From Bacillus sp. 123MFChir2 (GTDB taxonomy: Bacteria; Bacillota; Bacilli; Bacillales; Bacillaceae_G), in the NCBI RefSeq assembly GCF_000383235.1, contig NZ_KB910952.1, positions 1 to 53,724 on the forward strand: a stretch of 53,724 bases of DNA, read 5' to 3'. The notes beneath the pieces are model-generated. The model was given only the letters and a program-made list of their open reading frames with translations. It was not told the DNA's origin and searched no databases. Below are positions 1-9,138 of the stretch, in pieces. Position numbers and translations under genes: made by a program. Every line of letters starts with the position of its first letter. Positions within the stretch are counted from its first letter, which is position 1.

Positions 1-7
1 TAAATAT

Positions 8-30
8 GGTTCTTTCCAAAGTTGGTTGAA
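8..30 (+). repeat. IS left terminal inverted repeat
   Basis: Twenty-three bases starting GGTTCTTTCCAAAG. Its complement, with one mismatch, ends the element at 1866. Confidence 0.9.
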
Positions 31-87
31 ATTCTAACAATTTGTCCATACTGTTCCTATTATTTAAGTGAGGGATGGTGCTGTAAA

Positions 88-1852
88 GTGGATAATGTGG
101 TGAAAATGTTAGATGAAAAACTTAGATATCTTTCACATGAAATTGTAGAGGATACACTATTTATTCAGATTACCTCGGAGAGGTTATCAGTAATATGCCC
201 TTCCTGCAATACGGCTTCGATCAAAGTTCATTCTCGCTATGAAAGGACGTTTCATGACTTGCCCATTCAAGGGAAGAAGGTTGTATACGTGATCAATAAC
301 CGCAAAATGTTCTGTCATAATGCGCAATGCCATCGCAAAACATTTGCTGAACAATTCTTATTTTTACCCTATAAAGCGAAAAAATCCACTCGCTTGGAAC
401 AAGAAATCATGAAAATCGCCCAAAATGTCAGTTCGCTTGTAGCTGAAAAAATATTGAACCGTGGCATTGCGAAGGTTGGAAAAAGTACCATTTGCAATCT
501 ACTAAAAAAAAACAATCGAAATTGATAAAACCCATGTAAAAAGAGTCTGTATCGATGATTTTGCTTTAAAAAAGAGACATACATATGGCACGATTATGAT
601 AAATTTAGATACACATCGAGTGGTTGACTTAATTCATTCTAGAAACGGTGAAGAAGTGACAAGTTGGCTGAAAACTTTTCCAAATCTGGAGATTGTCTCT
701 AGAGATGGTTCTATTACGTATGCTCATTCCATTGCGGAGGCCCATCCGAAGGCTATTCAAATAAGCGATCGCTTTCACTTGCTTCAAAATCTGACAAAGT
801 ATTGTACAGAATTTTTCAAGTCCATCATAAAAACGAATGTCAAAATCCCAGTGACAACCTCAAAGAAAGCATCCCTTATGAACGCGAATAATCTAAACAT
901 ACCATTCACAAAAAAAGTCAAAATAGCGAATGGCTTAATGGATACCGGCTATACATTTCACCAAATAGCGAAAGCTTTACAGATGGATATCAGAACAGTG
1001 AAAAAGATTTTATCCATAGGATTAAGCGAACAAGTAGAGTATCTGATGAGCACAATGAAAATATCTCATGAACACAAAAAGTTGCAGAAAGAAAAACAGA
1101 TATGTGAAGCACGAGAGCTGTATAAACAAGGAAACTCCAAGCGAAGTATCGCACGTCAACTCGGGTTAGATCGCAGAACTATCTCCAAATATTTGAATCC
1201 AGAAACAACAGGAGTACATGCAAGCTTAGGGCAAACGAGAACGAGCATGCTAGATCCCTATGCAGAAGAAATAAAACAGTACGTAACCAATCGGTATACA
1301 TCTGTTCAGATTGGTGCCATACTTCGAAAAAAAGGATACAAAGGTTCTGCCTCTACTGTACGCCATTATGTTTCCAAACTGAAAAAATCTTTATTTGAAG
1401 ACCCTCGACTGTTACATGATACGGAGTTTGAATTCGTGAAACGAAAAGAGGTTATCGCTCTTTTGTTCTATTCAGAGAAAACAAAAATCAAATTATCTGA
1501 AGAACAAATAAAAGAAATTTACAAGTTGCATCCGAAAATCGAATCCGTCATAAACTTGGTGAATGACTTTAGGGAAATCCTGAAACAAAAAAAGAACGAT
1601 GCACTGCAAAGCTGGATTGAACGAGCGACTGCGCTAGATATTCAACCGCTCAATAGCTTTATCAATGGAATAGAAAGAGATTTGACAGCTGTGAAAAATG
1701 CCATCGATTATGAATACAATAATGGTCTAGCCGAAGGGAAAATCAATAAATTAAAGTTGGTGAAGCGCACCATGTATGGTCGTTGCTTGTTCGATTTATT
1801 GAGAAAAAAAATCTTACTACTAGAATATGAGAAAACGGTTCTTTTCAACTAA
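88..1852 (+). pseudogene. ISL3-family transposase, split by a frameshift
   Basis: This is the DDE transposase of the IS. The first part (to 525) has the ISL3 zinc-finger region, with CPSC and a later C-x4-C pair (MFCHNAQCHRKTF). The second part carries the catalytic core: IDDFALKKRHTYG, then SRDGS, then the terminal acidic motif NNGLAEGK. It also has two helix-turn-helix segments (GYTFHQIAKALQ and SKRSIARQLGLDRR). The frames join at an A9 run (504-512): frame 1 stops at 523, while frame 2 reads on through IEIDKTHVKRVCIDDF. Removing one A restores a single frame. Either this is a disabling 1-nt insertion or expression uses slippage on the A run. The start is uncertain: GTG at 88 or ATG at 106. 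An open frame from TTG at 22 begins inside the inverted repeat and is unlikely. Confidence 0.85.
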
Positions 1853-1866
1853 CTTTGGAAAGAACC
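1844..1866 (-). repeat. IS right terminal inverted repeat
   Basis: Reverse complement of the left end with one mismatch. It contains the TAA stop of the transposase (1850-1852). The 8-bp target duplication CTAAATAT follows at 1867-1874. Confidence 0.9.
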
Positions 1867-2113
1867 CTAAATATGTACACTTTCGCTTGTTTAAGATTGT
1901 GCAAAATTATTCTTTCTCTTCGCTAAAGTTAGTTAATTTTGTATCCTAGAAAACTTCATCCCAGGCTTTAAAGTTAATGTTGGTCATTAAGATTGTACTA
2001 CGTTTTTCATAACGTATATCAATTTCATAATTCATTAAGTTTACCATCGCTTCTATGAATGTATGGAGCAGTAATATTCTTTCATAAAAAACAAAAAAAC
2101 CAAACCAAATATA

Positions 2114-2143
2114 TTGACTCTAATAATTATTTTGTGATATTAT
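2114..2143 (+). promoter_or_regulatory. Likely sigma-A promoter of the carD-like gene
   Basis: TTGACT at 2114-2119 and TATTAT at 2138-2143 are separated by 18 bases and lie about 70 bases before the chosen start. A TATAAT overlaps at 2141-2146 with a longer spacer. The rest of 1875-2211 shows no gene. The IS insertion ends 240 bases upstream and leaves this promoter intact. Confidence 0.45.
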
Positions 2144-2211
2144 AATAAATTTTACTTATCATCTTATATGTGGTAGAATTGAGAAGGTTACCATATATGG
2201 AGGTGGATTAT

Positions 2212-2688
2212 TTGTTTCAAATTGGCGATAAAATTGTTTATCCAATGCATGGAGCAGGTGTCATTGAAGGCATAGAAGAAAAAGAAATTCTAGGAGAAAA
2301 ACAAAAATATTTTGTAATAAGAATACCCATTAGTAATATGGAAGTAATGATTCCCATGAAAAAAATGATCCAATCACGCATACGACTAATTGCTGATATG
2401 CTCACATTAGAAAATGTACTACTGATTTTTCAATACGGTGAATCAGATAACTCACTCTCATGGAAGCAAAGGTATACTCAAAACATGGAAAAAATGAAGA
2501 CGGGTGAAATCCAAGAAGGCGCTGAAGTAGTACGTGACTTAATACGCAGGAATAAAGTAAGGGCACTTAATACAAGTGAAAAGCAAATGTTAGACAACGC
2601 ACAAAAAATTTTAATTAGTGAATTGAGTTTAATTAAAGGAATTACTGAAAATCAGGCAATTGAGTTATTAAATACAAAAGTCGGCTAG
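2212..2688 (+). CDS. CarD/CdnL-family transcriptional regulator
   Basis: A 158-aa protein. The N-terminal 60 residues match the CarD/TRCF RNA-polymerase interaction domain: F-x-I-G-D-K-I-V-Y-P-M-H-G-A-G-V-I at the start, then a segment rich in I/V ending in MIPMKKM. The C-terminal part is helical, as in CarD proteins. Family members bind the RNA polymerase beta subunit and stabilise open promoter complexes. The start is TTG at 2212, because a strong GGAGGTGG (2199-2206) lies 8 bases before it and the family motif begins at once. A longer frame from GTG at 2170 has no ribosome binding site. It is too short for Mfd, so this is a stand-alone CarD. A strong terminator follows. Confidence 0.85.
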   Translation: MFQIGDKIVYPMHGAGVIEGIEEKEILGEKQKYFVIRIPISNMEVMIPMKKMIQSRIRLIADMLTLENVLLIFQYGESDNSLSWKQRYTQNMEKMKTGEIQEGAEVVRDLIRRNKVRALNTSEKQMLDNAQKILISELSLIKGITENQAIELLNTKVG

Positions 2689-2751
2689 GTAAAGAACTTC
2701 TGTTAAAACCATTTTGAACTGGATTTATAATTATATAAGATACCTAAAACG

Positions 2752-2785
2752 ACAAAATAGCCTAACATCTATTTTGTTTTTTTTT
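2752..2785 (+). terminator. Rho-independent terminator after the carD-like gene
   Basis: A 9-bp stem (ACAAAATAG / CTATTTTGT) with an 8-base loop, followed by a long T run. Confidence 0.85.
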
Positions 2786-2939
2786 GCTTTATGAATCTAA
2801 ATATGCTATGATTAAAATTACGATTTGATTATAGGAACATTACCTTCTAAAAAATTCTTTTTCCTCTAAATGGATTATTCTCACCACTTTTTATTCCCAT
2901 ACTTCTAAGTATACGATGAGGTTCATTTATCCAATCATT

Positions 2940-3012
2940 GTTTTTGGATATCCCGATTCATACTGGCGCGGTCATCGGAGCCGTAAGGACGAAAGAGAGG
3001 TAGGGCTTTCGT
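2940..3012 (+). ncRNA. Structured leader-like segment, function unknown
   Basis: Between the carD terminator and the cold-shock-like ORF, this GC-richer block contains a perfect 7-bp hairpin (ACGAAAG 2989-2995 / CTTTCGT 3006-3012) with a 10-base purine loop. Further short complementary GC blocks lie upstream (GGCGCGG, CGGAGCCG). It sits 150-220 bases before the ORF at 3165 in otherwise AT-rich DNA. Long structured 5' leaders are typical of cold-shock genes. I could not match it to a riboswitch class I know. Confidence 0.35.
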
Positions 3013-3164
3013 TGTTTTGAGGTTTCAAAAACGATAATGAACATTTACTGTTCTTATCTTCCGTTTTAACGTAAAAACGATAACAATTTTAAATATATGC
3101 TTATATTTACTTGGTTTATATAAATAAGAGACACACCTTTAGTAATATTTTAAAGGTTGTTTAT

Positions 3165-3308
3165 ATGAAAACAACCAGGACAGTACAATGGTTTAAAAGT
3201 GAAAAAGGATTTGAATGCATGAAAGCATCAATCGGTAGTAATGTTAACAACAAATTGCATGCAAACAAGTTAACAGCGATCCAATCTAAAAATGTTGTAA
3301 AACTATAA
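3165..3308 (+). pseudogene. Degenerate cold-shock (Csp-like) gene
   Basis: A 47-aa ORF. Its first 17 residues (MKTTRTVQWFKSEKGFE) resemble the start of bacterial cold-shock proteins, which have K-x-x-x-V-K-W-F-N-x-E-K-G-F-G-F-I. After that the similarity is lost: there is no clear second RNA-binding motif (V-F-V-H-F), and the length is about 20 residues short of a normal Csp (65-70 aa). The ribosome binding site is weak (AAAGGTTG). A perfect terminator follows directly, so the unit keeps a leader, a short ORF and a terminator. It may be a dead csp gene or a small gene that has taken a new role. Confidence 0.5.
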
Positions 3309-3316
3309 GAAAACGC

Positions 3317-3348
3317 AAAGAACATGCAGATAAACCTGCATGTTCTTT
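3317..3348. terminator. Strong terminator, probably bidirectional
   Basis: A perfect 13-bp stem (AAAGAACATGCAG / CTGCATGTTCTTT) with a 6-base loop. It separates the Csp-like ORF (plus) from the small minus-strand gene ending at 3350. Confidence 0.88.
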
Positions 3349-3349
3349 A

Positions 3350-3487
3350 TTATTCATCTACAGTCTCAGTTTCATCTTTACTAATGTCATCAATAGATTG
3401 AGTATCTTTATTCTCCATACAAACCATTGCATGATAAATTTCTGCATACAATCCAAACACTTGGTACACACTCCCAAGAAACGGCAT
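3350..3487 (-). CDS. Small 45-aa protein behind the tubulin-like gene
   Basis: An ORF of 45 codons that starts with ATG after a good AAAGAGGGA site. The protein begins MPFLGSVYQVFGLYAEIYHA and ends in a strongly acidic, Asp/Glu/Thr-rich tail. The N-terminal half looks like one amphipathic or weakly hydrophobic helix. It lies 56 bases downstream of the tubulin-like gene on the same strand and ends at a terminator, so it is probably the last gene of that operon. I do not recognise a family. Its ribosome binding site and position support it as real. Confidence 0.55.
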   Translation of the reverse strand: MPFLGSVYQVFGLYAEIYHAMVCMENKDTQSIDDISKDETETVDE

Positions 3488-3543
3488 GAGAATCCCTCTT
3501 TTCAAAATAATACATTCCAAAGTTAAGGATTCCCTATCTTTCC

Positions 3544-6500
3544 TTAAACATTCGTTTTTGTATCTTCCTCTTCTATTTGAATATTAAGAAGATGTAACCA
3601 TTTCTTATATGGTGCACTGTTTGGATCTACAAATTCTTTTGCGTATGAGCGATTCCACAGTTGCTTTACAAATAAAGCTGCCTCTTTTTTAGCTGCTAAT
3701 TCTGCACCAGTCCCGTAATAAGCTTTAAAATACTGTTCTATTTCATCCACAAGTAATCGCAATAACTCATCAGAAGTTTCTTCTAACGTTGGGTCATATT
3801 TCGCTTCCTTATCATACATCAGGATTATGTCTAAAATATTATGAACATGTTCTTTTCGAAGCCACCTTATATCTTGCGCACCTAGTACAAATGAATGTGT
3901 ATACAAATGCCCTCCATACTGCAGTGCTTTTTCCTGTTCTTCCTCAAAACGAGAAATGATATTTTCATATATAAATGGATTATGAAGCAGGGCACGGTGT
4001 AATTTATACCCTTCATTCGTTACATTTTTCCCCATCGATTGAATAAGAGAACTCCGGCCCACTCCGTTATATTGGTAAACGAACTGACCATCTACCGCAG
4101 CAAGGCTAAACCAACGATATATATATGCATATAATAAAGCGCGATTACACTTCTCATAATCTAACTTCGTTTGCGTTGCATTTAAATCTGGCATAAACGC
4201 TGGCAAATGCCAATATTTATCGAGATGAGGCGTTAAATTTGATTTACGAATGTTTAATTTATTTACGCGGCGATAATACGCTTGAAAGTAGTCTCCCTTC
4301 TCGTTTACATATCCATTTACAATATGCCCGAACGACAATTTCGGAAAATCTTGTAGGGATAAGCCGTAATGGGCACGGTAACATACAATTTCATACGGCG
4401 AAAAAGCTTTATCAACGGTTTCTTTTTCTTGAAACATTTCTTGGAGCGCTTCTTCATTTAATTCTTGCTGAACAAATGGATGAATACCCCAATATTGCAA
4501 TTCACGATGATGTGCAACTTTCGGTATAAATGGACTTGCAAGATGCAATAAATCTTCTATTTTTTCACTGACATACTCTGTCATATCTCGTCTTTGAATA
4601 GTAGCTTCTTTTCGAAGCGCTTCAATAATATTTAATTCTAGCTTATCTCTGTACCGTTCTTGCAGCTCCTTTTCACAATACGTTAAAATGTGTTTTCGAT
4701 AAAAATCCTCTACTTTTCGAGATTGCCCTTCCTCCGCCCCTGCTTCTCGGCAATACTCTCGATATAAACTCATATAAATTTCAGCAGATATCTCTTTTGG
4801 CAACACACCATTGTTTACATGGTGATGAATGTCGTTCCATATTTCTTCTTGCATTCGTTCATCTGCTAATACGTATACATTTGTGGGGTTTGTTTTCCCC
4901 TCAAATTCTTTACTCCGTTTTTGAATGTCTAATAATAAGTTTTCACGGGTTTCTTGTAAATTATCAAAGAAACGCTCCCAGTATTGAATCATTTTATCTA
5001 CAGCTTGATATAAAGATTGATACACAAGTTCTAATAGCATTTCTTTTCGATACTCATTTAACTTGTGTACATATTGGGTGGCGATATCTTGAAATTCTTT
5101 TCGAAACATACGCTGTTCATTATGAAATACTTTTCCTATCCACCCTTGCTGCTGCGCGAGTTCAACACGGCGAACAGCTGTTACCGTTCCTTCAATATTA
5201 CTCACATTAAACTTTTTATCATAATTTTGAATAAGATTCCGCTTTTGCTCATTATTTTCGTGCAAACGGTTCATTTTCTCAGTTAACAATTTACGAATTT
5301 CATATAACATATACCTTGCAGCAACAGGGTGTACAGGATCAGTTTTCTTCAAAAACCATGTATTTAACTGATAGGACTGTCCTTCGGAACCACTTGGCGT
5401 AAAACGATCTGCTTCAATTATGTCATAAACTAATGTTGTGACATGCTCATGTACACGGCTTGGGATTGCATACGCATATAACCGTACCGCATGATCAACT
5501 CGTGCTACTTCTCCTTTCATTTGCTCCGCAATTTTCAACTTTGCAGCCGAAATTTTACACTCACGCTGCAAACGATTTAACTCTTCATCTTTTTGTACTG
5601 TACGCTGCACATAACTTTCTACCGACTCGAGAAACAATTTTGCCTTTGATATACCGATTTTTCCACCTTCTGCCCCTTCACGCGCTTCATAGTACATCTG
5701 TTTATAAAACACATGCGCTTGTTCTGGACGAGTCGCTAAATGTTCTAAATCCTCTAAGAAGCTCTTCCCTCGCTCTGGTTTTTCACGTTGCATACCGCGG
5801 TGAACGTCTTGCTCATATCGACTTTTCTTTTCTAAAAAGAGTCGATCTAAATGAAGCCATGATTCATCTAGCCCTTGCACCGCCCATTTCAAAGCACAAT
5901 AACGAAGCACGTTTTCATACGGATAAATAAGTTTCGCGACTCCCGCTCCGCAATATCGCGCTTTACCATTTGAATCAGCAAGTTGCTGAATTTGATTATC
6001 TTCCTGCGCGAAATGACTCGTTGACATTGGACTAAATAGTTGCAAATAAATCGTATTTGTCATTTGTTCCATATAGTCAGACAAGCTATTTAAATGGTGG
6101 CCATGTAAATTTTCATAATCATATAAAAAGCAATAATTATATGGTAAGTGGTGTTGCATTATTGTATGATTTGTACGACCATCTTCATCTACTTGATCAG
6201 GCCTGTATTCTAACTCAATTGTAACGCCCCCGCGGCGTGATAATTCTCCTGTTGATCCTAATGTAATGGCGTGTAATTCTTTTAATGATGCGTAGCCGTT
6301 TGCTTGCACTGCTTCAAACTCTTTCCCGCTTATTGTGCGCGTCTTTACGAGAGCGTCAGGAAGCAAGAAAGCCCCGCGAATTAAAATGTTGTGATGTTGT
6401 AACTTTTTTCGAAGCATTTCTCGTAAATAAAGAGCAATTTGCAAAAACATCCCCGAACCTGTACCACCAGCTAATGATGTAATAATAATAACCCGTACAC

Positions 6501-6906
6501 CGTACTCTGTTTTATCACTAGTGACCGGAAAAATTTTCTCAATTTCCTGCCAAAACGATGTTAATTTATCTTCTTTCATTGCTGCGCGAAGTGCTAAGCG
6601 AGAAATAACTCGAAGCTGACCTGCACCTTCTGTTAACGGTTTATCTAGTATCGTTGGATCAATCGGAAACCAGTCTGGGATTGTTGGGTCTTCTGCTATA
6701 TATTCGCGCGGTGTTTTACTAGAACTCGTTTGCGTCACAAATTTACGTATATGCTGAAAATGGCTTAACGTATTAATATCTGTATCAAAGACGTGCATCG
6801 CTACTTTTTTGCGCCGCTCTAGCGGAAGCTTTCGGTAAATATCATGCGTAATTGTGCTCCCAATTCCTCCTAGTCCAATTAAAATTGTTGGCACTTGAAA
6901 ATCCAT
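3544..6906 (-). CDS. Large tubulin/FtsZ-superfamily protein (Tubulin_2-like)
   Basis: A protein of about 1120 aa. The N-terminus has a nucleotide-binding start (ILIGLGGIGSTI, about residues 8-19) and, near residue 147, the tubulin/FtsZ signature motif GGTGSG. These mark a GTPase domain of the large tubulin-like family (Pfam Tubulin_2). The remaining roughly 700 residues are mostly helical and charged, with likely coiled coil around 400-700, and contain no membrane span, so it should be cytoplasmic. The start is ATG at 6906, 7 bases after AGGAAGGTGA; a GTG three codons earlier overlaps that site. The gene starts 17 bases after the VWA gene stops, so the two are co-transcribed. Family knowledge links such proteins to VWA partners and predicts membrane remodelling. 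The substrate or role in this organism is unknown. Confidence 0.82.
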   Translation of the reverse strand: MDFQVPTILIGLGGIGSTITHDIYRKLPLERRKKVAMHVFDTDINTLSHFQHIRKFVTQTSSSKTPREYIAEDPTIPDWFPIDPTILDKPLTEGAGQLRVISRLALRAAMKEDKLTSFWQEIEKIFPVTSDKTEYGVRVIIITSLAGGTGSGMFLQIALYLREMLRKKLQHHNILIRGAFLLPDALVKTRTISGKEFEAVQANGYASLKELHAITLGSTGELSRRGGVTIELEYRPDQVDEDGRTNHTIMQHHLPYNYCFLYDYENLHGHHLNSLSDYMEQMTNTIYLQLFSPMSTSHFAQEDNQIQQLADSNGKARYCGAGVAKLIYPYENVLRYCALKWAVQGLDESWLHLDRLFLEKKSRYEQDVHRGMQREKPERGKSFLEDLEHLATRPEQAHVFYKQMYYEAREGAEGGKIGISKAKLFLESVESYVQRTVQKDEELNRLQRECKISAAKLKIAEQMKGEVARVDHAVRLYAYAIPSRVHEHVTTLVYDIIEADRFTPSGSEGQSYQLNTWFLKKTDPVHPVAARYMLYEIRKLLTEKMNRLHENNEQKRNLIQNYDKKFNVSNIEGTVTAVRRVELAQQQGWIGKVFHNEQRMFRKEFQDIATQYVHKLNEYRKEMLLELVYQSLYQAVDKMIQYWERFFDNLQETRENLLLDIQKRSKEFEGKTNPTNVYVLADERMQEEIWNDIHHHVNNGVLPKEISAEIYMSLYREYCREAGAEEGQSRKVEDFYRKHILTYCEKELQERYRDKLELNIIEALRKEATIQRRDMTEYVSEKIEDLLHLASPFIPKVAHHRELQYWGIHPFVQQELNEEALQEMFQEKETVDKAFSPYEIVCYRAHYGLSLQDFPKLSFGHIVNGYVNEKGDYFQAYYRRVNKLNIRKSNLTPHLDKYWHLPAFMPDLNATQTKLDYEKCNRALLYAYIYRWFSLAAVDGQFVYQYNGVGRSSLIQSMGKNVTNEGYKLHRALLHNPFIYENIISRFEEEQEKALQYGGHLYTHSFVLGAQDIRWLRKEHVHNILDIILMYDKEAKYDPTLEETSDELLRLLVDEIEQYFKAYYGTGAELAAKKEAALFVKQLWNRSYAKEFVDPNSAPYKKWLHLLNIQIEEEDTKTNV

Positions 6907-6923
6907 GTGAATCACCTTCCTAT

Positions 6924-9020
6924 TTATTCACATTCGTACTTATATATTTCTTTTCCATAACCGCGATCAATAACAAGCATTTCGTTCGGATATAACGTTT
7001 TATGTTCATGTCCTGCTTCTTCATCTGTTAAAAACATACCATCAATCACCATACCTGATACTTGCGAATCTTTCGTCACAAATATAGATTTTGAAGCTTT
7101 TTTTGCAACAAATGTAACGGACTGTACCGTTTTCCGTTCTGCTCGAAATGGAATACCAAAATAATGATTCCACCATTTTGTCCGCAGTGGTTCTGGTTCA
7201 GATTTGTATAACCAATCTTCCGCAATCGATTGGTCCCATTCATAATATATAAGCGCCTTCCTATGAAAACGCGGACGAACCATCCATCCAATAATAAGAA
7301 TTGCAACTATGAGTAAGATGATACTAAACGGTAGAACAAACTGAAAAATGATCGCATAACGCTCGAAAAAAGGGACATCGCTAATAGAAAGTGAAAATTG
7401 TTTACTCACTTTTTGTAATTGTGAATCTCGTAATGTGATGGTAGCTTCTACGGTGCCGGTATCTGTAAAATTAAATGTGTTGGAGTAATAAGGACGAGGA
7501 TAGACGTACAGTTGGTTTCTATGTTGCTTTATCTCATAGTTGATAGATTTATGAAATGAAACAGTAGCTGTTTTCAATAATTCCTTTACTTCTGCTTCTG
7601 ACATTGCTTTATCATTCAATAGCGGTTGTATGATAAATGGTGCGCTTTCCTTTAAATTTGTTACCTTTTCTGTATAATTCGTTGTCACAACTTGTAATGA
7701 TAGTTTTGGTTTAGGTACAGATTGAATATAAAATTCTTTTGTTTGGCGATAAAACCCTTTAATATTCATGTGTACATTTCCACGTATCGATTCCTTTTCT
7801 ATCTTTGTTTCATAGTAGAAGACTTTTCGCTCTCCATTCCATTTCATCGTATACATTTGACCGTTTATTTCTATTTGAGCGGTAAAATACGAAGCATCTA
7901 CTGGTACATTTGTTGGTTTTGCTTCAATAATTACTGTTTGACCTTCATAGAATTGTTCTGTTTTCTTTTTTTTCTCTTTTTCATAAGTAGAAATCGTATA
8001 ATCTAATGCGGGTTCGACAAGAACTTTCATATTTTCCTTTGCAACTACTTGATCAATATCTACTATATAGGCACCAGGTTCGATTACAGCATTATTTTTA
8101 GACATTATTTGTGTAATACCGCCATATAGTCCCATTCCGGCCGGCGCTTGAATTGAAAATTTTGATTGTAACTGGAGTGACCCTTTTATATTTTGAATAC
8201 GATACGGCACTTTCTGAGAAGATTGATCAACAAGCGTAATCCGTTTTAATGGAAATGGTGTTGTAATTTCAATTTTGTTTTCTACAATATTTGTTTTTAC
8301 CGCTTCTTCTACTGATGAAAATGGATCACGATTCGCAATGAATGCAGCCGCTTGGTTCACACTATGAATAACACCATCTTCTCCGCTTGTAGGTAACACG
8401 ATTCCCTTCGTTTGTTGTTTCCAAATCTCTTTAAAGATGTTCATTTGCGTTTGCTCTTGCGTTCCTAAATTTTCTTCCATCGTAATTAATACCGCATGTA
8501 AAGAAACTTTTTTTGCTTCCATTTCTTTTTTAAACTTACTTAACGTTTCGGAAATTCGCTTTTTCTCACTTTCATCTTGCTTTTCTAGCTCATTAAAAGC
8601 CCCGTCTGTTAAAACAATAAGCCAAAATTCTCGATTGGCATTTACCTGAACCTCCCTCTTCATCGATTGAATTGCCGTTTCCACCGATTGAAAAGGAGTA
8701 TTCGCTTGCTCATTCCAAGTTTGAATCTTGTTAATCTCTCCTTGTCGCTTACTATTCCCTAAAGAAACTGATATCTCCTCTGCTGGATGACTCATTGGCA
8801 CATAAGAAAACGTATCCTTTTCATCTAACAATGCAATCAAGCTTTGCAGTGCATAATTGGTATATTTCCATCGATCGTTATTACGCATACTTCCAGAATC
8901 ATCATACACAAGTGAAACAACGCGCTGCCTTTCTTCTTCTCCTTTCGCCAAACTAGAAAAAGGGGTCATACATACGAGTAGCAAGAACAAAATGGATGTG
9001 GCTATGATTCGAGTATACAT
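6924..9020 (-). CDS. Membrane-anchored VWA-domain protein, tubulin partner
   Basis: A 698-aa protein. It has a signal peptide (residues 1-25, hydrophobic core ATSILFLLLVCM) and then a von Willebrand A domain with a complete MIDAS start, DDSGS at residues 40-44, and a second motif VLTDG near residue 135. Beta-rich extracellular segments follow. One transmembrane helix lies near residues 555-580 (FVLPFSIILLIVAILIIGWM), and a cytoplasmic tail of about 120 residues follows. The topology places the VWA domain outside and the tail next to the tubulin-like partner encoded just downstream. The ribosome binding site is AAAGGTGG. The arrangement recalls the integrin-like VWA proteins described beside FtsZ-like families; this link is inference from gene order and topology. 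Confidence 0.83.
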   Translation of the reverse strand: MYTRIIATSILFLLLVCMTPFSSLAKGEEERQRVVSLVYDDSGSMRNNDRWKYTNYALQSLIALLDEKDTFSYVPMSHPAEEISVSLGNSKRQGEINKIQTWNEQANTPFQSVETAIQSMKREVQVNANREFWLIVLTDGAFNELEKQDESEKKRISETLSKFKKEMEAKKVSLHAVLITMEENLGTQEQTQMNIFKEIWKQQTKGIVLPTSGEDGVIHSVNQAAAFIANRDPFSSVEEAVKTNIVENKIEITTPFPLKRITLVDQSSQKVPYRIQNIKGSLQLQSKFSIQAPAGMGLYGGITQIMSKNNAVIEPGAYIVDIDQVVAKENMKVLVEPALDYTISTYEKEKKKKTEQFYEGQTVIIEAKPTNVPVDASYFTAQIEINGQMYTMKWNGERKVFYYETKIEKESIRGNVHMNIKGFYRQTKEFYIQSVPKPKLSLQVVTTNYTEKVTNLKESAPFIIQPLLNDKAMSEAEVKELLKTATVSFHKSINYEIKQHRNQLYVYPRPYYSNTFNFTDTGTVEATITLRDSQLQKVSKQFSLSISDVPFFERYAIIFQFVLPFSIILLIVAILIIGWMVRPRFHRKALIYYEWDQSIAEDWLYKSEPEPLRTKWWNHYFGIPFRAERKTVQSVTFVAKKASKSIFVTKDSQVSGMVIDGMFLTDEEAGHEHKTLYPNEMLVIDRGYGKEIYKYECE

Positions 9021-9138
9021 GTTGAAGCTTCGCCACCTTTGTAGACAAATTCCTATGTTTAAACTTATGAGAAGAAATACAAGATATGACTTGTATTTTG
9101 AAAAACAAATAAGATTATAATATTATTATGTAAACTGA

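Larger units (their letters stand above)
8..1866 (+). mobile_element. Complete ISL3-family insertion sequence
   Basis: The element is bounded by 23-bp inverted repeats that begin GGTTCTTTCCAAAG; the left copy is at 8-30 and the right copy at 1844-1866, with one mismatch. The bases outside match as a target duplication: 1-7 reads TAAATAT and 1867-1874 reads CTAAATAT, so an 8-bp duplication is visible except for its first base, which lies just outside the window. Eight-base duplications and GG...CC ends are typical of the ISL3 family. The only gene inside is the transposase, whose stop codon lies in the right repeat. The good match of ends and duplication suggests a recent insertion. Confidence 0.93.

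Noticed and set aside
369-584. Minus-strand ORF inside the transposase
   Set aside because: Shadow of the transposase; no ribosome binding site or domain.
2940-3012. Riboswitch call for the structured segment
   Set aside because: No match by eye to conserved cores of the known classes (c-di-GMP, purine, SAM, fluoride, ZTP, preQ1).
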